Of a stretch of DNA of 17,902 nt, positions 14,732 through 17,902 are shown piece after piece. Position numbers and translations under genes: made by a program. The notes below the pieces were generated by a model that saw nothing but the letters and a program-made list of their open reading frames with translations, had not been told where the DNA came from and did no database searches. Source of the stretch: CAYMUC01 sp964471865 (GTDB lineage Bacteria; Actinomycetota; Acidimicrobiia; Acidimicrobiales; Ilumatobacteraceae); NCBI GenBank assembly GCA_964471865.1, contig CAYYHU010000036.1:1-17902 (forward strand), in the 5' to 3' direction. Position 1 is the stretch's first letter, and each line of letters begins with the position of its first letter.

Positions 14732-16915
14732 TCAGCCTGCAACGGTGATCGCGGCGATGACTTTGGCGACCTGGTCGCGCATCTCAGCCGTGATCGGAGC
14801 CGAACCCGCCGACTCCTGCGACGCCGCCTGACCCTCAGGCGATCCGACATAGGTCATGAACGCCTTGACCAGATCAACCTTTTCCTGAGTCTCGTACTGC
14901 AGACAAACCACGTGGTACGACACCAAAGCGATCGGGTACACACCCTCTTCGACGGTGTCCCGCTTCAGATTGAACGAGAAGTCGTTCGTCGACCGACCCG
15001 GCACCCGCTCGGACACGTCCACGATCTTCGCAGCCGCCTCCGGGCTGTACTCGACGAACTGGTCACCGACCTTGATCGCAGCAGCACCCAGATCACCGAT
15101 CTGCGACGCATCGGCATAACCGATCGAGCCGACACCAGCGTTGATCGCCGCCACGACACCCGAGGTCTGAGGAGCACCCTCACCACCACCAGGACCATCA
15201 GCGTCCCACGCCTCGATCTTTCCGTACGTCCACACCGCCGGCGCAGCCGCCGCCAGATAGTCGGTGAAGTTCGCCGTCGTACCCGACTCGTCGGAACGAT
15301 GCACCGGGTTCACCGTCAGATCCGGCAACTCCACACCCGGGTTATCCGCCGCAATAGCCGGATCATTCCAGTTCGTGATCTCATTCGCGAAGATCCGAGC
15401 CAACGTCAACGGCGACAACTGCAACGTCGCCCCCAGATCCGGCAGGTTGTACGCCACCGCGATCGGCGAAATGTAATGCGGCAAGTTCACCGCACCCAGA
15501 TCACCAGGACAACGCTCCTTCGAACGCTCGTACTCCTCATCCTTCAGATACGAATCCGTACCCGCGAAATCCGAACCACCGTCCAAGAACGTCGTACGAC
15601 CACCACCAGAACCAATCGGGTCGTACTCCACCGTCACACCCGGGTTCAACGTCTGGAACCCAGCCTGCCAACCCTGCATCGCCGCAGCCTGCGACGACGC
15701 ACCAGCACCCACCAACGTGCCCTCGAGCTCGACGGGAGCCGGCGCCGCGATGGTGTCCGACGGAGCAACAGCGGAGCCGACGACCGAGATCGCGGCGATG
15801 ACTTTGGCGACCTGGTCGCGCATCTCAGCCGTGATCGGAGCCGAACCCGCCGACTCCTGCGACGCCGCCTGACCCTCAGGCGATCCGACATAGGTCATGA
15901 ACGCCTTGACCAGATCAACCTTTTCCTGAGTCTCGTACTGCAGACAAACCACGTGGTACGACACCAAAGCGATCGGGTACACACCCTCTTCGACGGTGTC
16001 CCGCTTCAGATTGAACGAGAAGTCGTTCGTCGACCGACCCGGCACCCGCTCGGACACGTCCACGATCTTCGCAGCCGCCTCCGGGCTGTACTCGACGAAC
16101 TGGTCACCGACCTTGATCGCAGCAGCACCCAGATCACCGATCTGCGACGCATCGGCATAACCGATCGAGCCGACACCAGCGTTGATCGCCGCCACGACAC
16201 CCGAGGTCTGAGGAGCACCCTCACCACCACCAGGACCATCAGCGTCCCACGCCTCGATCTTTCCGTACGTCCACACCGCCGGCGCAGCCGCCGCCAGATA
16301 GTCGGTGAAGTTCGCCGTCGTACCCGACTCGTCGGAACGATGCACCGGGTTCACCGTCAGATCCGGCAACTCCACACCCGGGTTATCCGCCGCAATAGCC
16401 GGATCATTCCAGTTCGTGATCTCATTCGCGAAGATCCGAGCCAACGTCAACGGCGACAACTGCAACGTCGCCCCCAGATCCGGCAGGTTGTACGCCACCG
16501 CGATCGGCGAAATGTAATGCGGCAAGTTCACCGCACCCAGATCACCAGGACAACGCTCCTTCGAACGCTCGTACTCCTCATCCTTCAGATACGAATCCGT
16601 ACCCGCGAAATCCGAACCACCGTCCAAGAACGTCGTACGACCACCACCAGAACCAATCGGGTCGTACTCCACCGTCACACCCGGGTTCAACGTCTGGAAC
16701 CCAGCCTGCCAACCCTGCATCGCCGCAGCCTGCGACGACGCACCAGCACCCACCAACGTGCCACTCAGTGCTGCCGGGGCCGTCGTGTCGCTTGCCGCTG
16801 TCGTGGGCGCCGCCGTGGTCGCCGATCCGCCATCACCGTCGTCGTTGCCGCAGGCCGCGAGGGCCACCGACGCAACGATCAGACCGGCGAGGGCCCGTTT
16901 CCTCTTCACGTTCAC
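14732..16915 (-). CDS. pstS: Phosphate-binding lipoprotein PstS with two tandem binding domains
   Basis: This 727-residue protein would bind inorganic phosphate outside the membrane and hand it to PstCAB. The lipoprotein signal is MNVKRKRALAGLIVASVALA-AC with lipobox LAAC and Cys22 as the anchor. A Ser/Thr/Ala-rich spacer follows to about residue 51. Two full PstS domains come next: residues 52-376 and 399-723, each 325 residues and identical in the translation. Each has GAGASSQAAAMQGW, DPIGSGGGRTTFLDGGSDFAGTDSYL and VHRSDESGTTANF, the three loops that wrap phosphate in the family. A 22-residue linker rich in Ala, Pro and Val joins them, and only TVAG follows the second domain. Normal PstS proteins have a single domain of about 320-370 residues. 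The start is GTG 16915, with AGGAG at 16924-16928. If the assembly is right, this is a double-headed PstS on one lipid anchor. Confidence 0.9.
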   Translation of the reverse strand: MNVKRKRALAGLIVASVALAACGNDDGDGGSATTAAPTTAASDTTAPAALSGTLVGAGASSQAAAMQGWQAGFQTLNPGVTVEYDPIGSGGGRTTFLDGGSDFAGTDSYLKDEEYERSKERCPGDLGAVNLPHYISPIAVAYNLPDLGATLQLSPLTLARIFANEITNWNDPAIAADNPGVELPDLTVNPVHRSDESGTTANFTDYLAAAAPAVWTYGKIEAWDADGPGGGEGAPQTSGVVAAINAGVGSIGYADASQIGDLGAAAIKVGDQFVEYSPEAAAKIVDVSERVPGRSTNDFSFNLKRDTVEEGVYPIALVSYHVVCLQYETQEKVDLVKAFMTYVGSPEGQAASQESAGSAPITAEMRDQVAKVIAAISVVGSAVAPSDTIAAPAPVELEGTLVGAGASSQAAAMQGWQAGFQTLNPGVTVEYDPIGSGGGRTTFLDGGSDFAGTDSYLKDEEYERSKERCPGDLGAVNLPHYISPIAVAYNLPDLGATLQLSPLTLARIFANEITNWNDPAIAADNPGVELPDLTVNPVHRSDESGTTANFTDYLAAAAPAVWTYGKIEAWDADGPGGGEGAPQTSGVVAAINAGVGSIGYADASQIGDLGAAAIKVGDQFVEYSPEAAAKIVDVSERVPGRSTNDFSFNLKRDTVEEGVYPIALVSYHVVCLQYETQEKVDLVKAFMTYVGSPEGQAASQESAGSAPITAEMRDQVAKVIAAITVAG
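14747..15721 (-). repeat. 975-bp direct repeat, copy encoding the second PstS domain
   Basis: This segment appears identical by eye to 15788-16762, with an offset of 1041 bases (347 codons, in frame). It encodes residues 399-723 of PstS. Identity stops sharply at both ends. Confidence 0.92.
15788..16762 (-). repeat. 975-bp direct repeat, copy encoding the first PstS domain
   Basis: This is the other copy of the repeat at 14747-15721 and encodes residues 52-376. The 66 bases between the copies (15722-15787) encode the linker and are not part of the repeat. Confidence 0.92.
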
Positions 16916-16923
16916 GCTGACTA

Positions 16924-16928
16924 CTCCT
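16924..16928 (-). promoter_or_regulatory. pstS: Shine-Dalgarno AGGAG for pstS
   Basis: AGGAG with an eight-base spacer before GTG 16915. It fixes the start ahead of a normal lipoprotein signal peptide. Confidence 0.7.
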
Positions 16929-16982
16929 GTTATGAGGGGGACGAGACTTCACCGAGGCCGCATCCAAGGGCCTCAGACGCCG

Positions 16983-16988
16983 ACCGTA
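16983..16988 (-). promoter_or_regulatory. pstS: Possible pstS -10 box TACGGT
   Basis: TACGGT fits TANNNT, with a TTGGTG 15 bases upstream (17004-17009) as a possible -35. It lies downstream of the PHO-box-like repeats, as expected for a PhoP-activated promoter. This is a weak call from pattern alone. Confidence 0.3.
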
Positions 16989-16997
16989 GGGAGCCCA

Positions 16998-17018
16998 GGT
17001 GATCACCAAGGTGGTGAT
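16998..17018. promoter_or_regulatory. Overlapping palindromes next to the PHO box
   Basis: ggtgatcacc (16998-17007) is a perfect 10-base palindrome. It overlaps a second inverted repeat, atcacca-agg-tggtgat (17002-17018). They sit between the PHO-box-like repeats and the possible -10 and could be an operator for a second regulator. Confidence 0.3.
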
Positions 17019-17037
17019 GAGTGAACGACAAGTGAAC
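17016..17037 (-). promoter_or_regulatory. PHO-box-like direct repeats upstream of pstS
   Basis: Two adjacent 11-base units on the minus strand, GTTCACTTGTC (17037-17027) and GTTCACTCATC (17026-17016), share GTTCAC at exact 11-base spacing. This is the layout of PhoP-binding PHO boxes in actinobacteria, where phosphate starvation activates pstS. It lies about 100 bases upstream of GTG 16915. No phoR/phoP genes are in the window. Confidence 0.65.
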
Positions 17038-17041
17038 GAAC

Positions 17042-17216
17042 GGGGAGGATCGCCTGAATCGATGCCTCCGAGCGCCAGTCGCGAGATGACGATGTGACGA
17101 CGGTAACTCGATGACGTCACCGTGGATCCACAGATGCGCGCCAGACTCCCGGTATGCGCGAGGCACACGATCCCCACCACACGATGCGCTACGAGTCGGC
17201 CCCGGACGTGAGCGAC
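17042..17216. other. Intergenic stretch between pstS promoter region and flavodoxin terminator
   Basis: The whole gap from pstS to the flavodoxin-like gene (16916-17249) is about 330 bases. Beyond the promoter elements and the hairpin listed separately, this part shows only short palindromes: TGACGTCA at 17112-17119 and GTGGATCCAC at 17122-17131. I see no convincing small gene or RNA in it. Confidence 0.5.
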
Positions 17217-17241
17217 CCCACGAGGATGCGGACCTCGTGGG
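17217..17241 (-). terminator. Hairpin downstream of the flavodoxin-like gene
   Basis: A 9-bp perfect stem, cccacgagg (17217-17225) with cctcgtggg (17233-17241), encloses a 7-base loop. It starts eight bases after the stop codon of the gene at 17250-17687. There is no T tract, as for the other hairpins in this window. Confidence 0.6.
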
Positions 17242-17249
17242 CGGTCGAC

Positions 17250-17687
17250 TCAGCGTGACTGCGTGCTCGACAAGGTATCGACGAGGCGCGCGGCGAAATC
17301 CTCAGCGTGGGCTTCGAGGTTTCGACGGTGAAGTGCCAGACCTCCAATGACATCGGCGCCTCGACTCTGAATGACCCGAGTCATGACATCGAGGGTCCGA
17401 CCTGGATTGAGAGCAAAGGTCGAGAACACAGCGGCCTTCTTCGCAGCGATCGCTGGCAACTTGGCCATCGCTCCGACTCCCCATGGGGCTTGACCGACGA
17501 CGAAGAGTCCATGGACCCATGTCCCCACGATCACCACCTCAGCAGCCTGCAGTGCGGCGTGATCAGGCGTGCGCACGGGTGAGAAACCCGTGATACTCCA
17601 CCCTTCTTGAGTCAATGCGCCGGCGATCAGTTCGCCCGCACGCCAGGTGTTGCCAGTCAGGCTTTCGACGAGGATCGCTGCTTTCAT
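17250..17687 (-). CDS. Flavodoxin-like domain protein
   Basis: This 145-residue protein has a flavodoxin-like fold that probably binds FMN. The N-terminal strand and phosphate loop are MKAAILVESLTGNTWRAGELI, where SLTGNT (residues 9-14) matches the FMN-binding S/T-x-T-G-N-T pattern. VVIVGTWVHGLF follows as the second flavin loop, then AAVFSTFALNPGRTLDVM and a helix near the end. The length suits a short flavodoxin or a flavodoxin-like regulator. No other redox domain is fused to it, and the partner is unknown. ATG 17687 has no clear Shine-Dalgarno; a weak TTGAAT at 17695-17700 stands seven bases upstream. It lies between the helicase gene and pstS, all on one strand. Confidence 0.82.
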   Translation of the reverse strand: MKAAILVESLTGNTWRAGELIAGALTQEGWSITGFSPVRTPDHAALQAAEVVIVGTWVHGLFVVGQAPWGVGAMAKLPAIAAKKAAVFSTFALNPGRTLDVMTRVIQSRGADVIGGLALHRRNLEAHAEDFAARLVDTLSSTQSR

Positions 17688-17738
17688 GGTCGCGATTCAA
17701 CCACGCCGAGCACCCCACCGAGCGTCTCGATCGTGGAT

Positions 17739-17799
17739 CCGGGTATTCCCACCATGCCGTTATACGTCACGACGGCACCCGAATCATCGTGATACCCGG
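17739..17799. repeat. Nested inverted repeats at the helicase 3' end
   Basis: ccgggtat (17739-17746) pairs with atacccgg (17792-17799). Inside it gccgt (17756-17760) pairs with acggc (17772-17776). The outer right arm lies within the last codons of the helicase gene, so the structure could form at the end of its mRNA and serve as a terminator. Confidence 0.35.
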
Positions 17800-17902
17800 G
17801 TCAATGGCGCCCACGCCAGCGCCAGATGTTTCGTGCCCACGTCCGCAAAGCGGATGGTGGCCTCGGCCTTCTCGCCGCTGCCTTGGACATCGAGCACCAC
17901 GC
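17784..17902 (-). CDS. pcrA: UvrD/PcrA-type DNA helicase, C-terminal fragment
   Basis: Only the last 38 residues are in the window, ending in TGA at 17784-17786; the rest lies beyond base 17902. The tail reads VVLDVQGSGEKAEATIRF then ADVGTKHLALAWAPLTRVSR. This is the C-terminal Tudor-like segment typical of PcrA/UvrD (G-x-G-x-K-A-x-A-x-V/I-R-F ... K-x-L-x-L-x-x-APL). That domain helps the helicase contact RNA polymerase in transcription-coupled repair. The helicase core cannot be seen, so UvrD and PcrA cannot be told apart with certainty. The gene runs toward the flavodoxin-like gene, with 96 bases between stop and start. Confidence 0.8.
   Translation of the reverse strand, partial: VVLDVQGSGEKAEATIRFADVGTKHLALAWAPLTRVSR

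Noticed and set aside
14747..16762. Possible insertion sequence or CRISPR explanation for the long repeat
   Set aside because: The repeat encodes PstS domains in frame. It has no transposase, terminal inverted repeats or short repeat-spacer pattern.
14600..17002. 800-codon open frame on the plus strand, Arg/Thr-rich
   Set aside because: It is antisense to pstS, contains the same repeat twice because the DNA is repeated, and has the arginine-rich composition of a GC-rich shadow frame. The minus-strand frame has clear PstS motifs and a lipobox.

Overview
The window is GC-rich and carries genes of a free-living aerobic bacterium. It most likely comes from an actinobacterium, possibly an acidimicrobial-type lineage. 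The lineage is inferred from a DUF3097 gene (a family typical of Actinomycetota), frequent GTG starts, several apparently leaderless genes with an actinobacterial TANNNT-like -10 box, and an actinobacterial-style PHO box. No rRNA, tRNA, CRISPR array, transposase or phage gene was found. Both ends cut genes: the 3' end of a membrane pyrophosphatase (hppA) on the left and the 3' end of a UvrD/PcrA helicase on the right.

Left part (1-4335): the hppA remnant faces a DUF3097 gene across a bidirectional hairpin. An unrecognised protein (1338-2024, -) and a small SCP2-like protein (2097-2504, +) diverge from a short shared promoter region. A DeoD-type purine nucleoside phosphorylase follows the SCP2-like gene and converges on malate dehydrogenase. 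Middle part (4404-11102, minus strand): purH, metF and a large membrane acyltransferase with an SGNH domain lie in series. Upstream of them sits the sucC-sucD pair for succinyl-CoA synthetase, closed by a hairpin. mdh and sucCD both serve the TCA cycle. purH and metF both belong to one-carbon/folate-linked metabolism.

Right part (11213-17902): a small membrane-anchored protein of unknown function converges on a pst high-affinity phosphate uptake operon, read on the minus strand as pstS-pstC-pstA-pstB. pstC/pstA and pstA/pstB overlap by ATGA. A perfect 14-bp hairpin separates pstS from pstCAB, and two 11-bp direct repeats resembling a PhoP-binding PHO box lie upstream of pstS. A flavodoxin-like gene and the helicase end follow.

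The most unusual feature is pstS. It is one 727-residue open reading frame holding two complete phosphate-binding domains behind a single lipoprotein signal. The two domains are encoded by 975-bp segments that look identical by eye, while the short segments flanking them have diverged. This is either a genuine double-headed PstS kept uniform by gene conversion or an assembly artefact; long reads across the locus would decide. A second recurring signal is a -10-like hexamer 6-8 bases before the start codon of at least seven genes, which suggests leaderless transcription.
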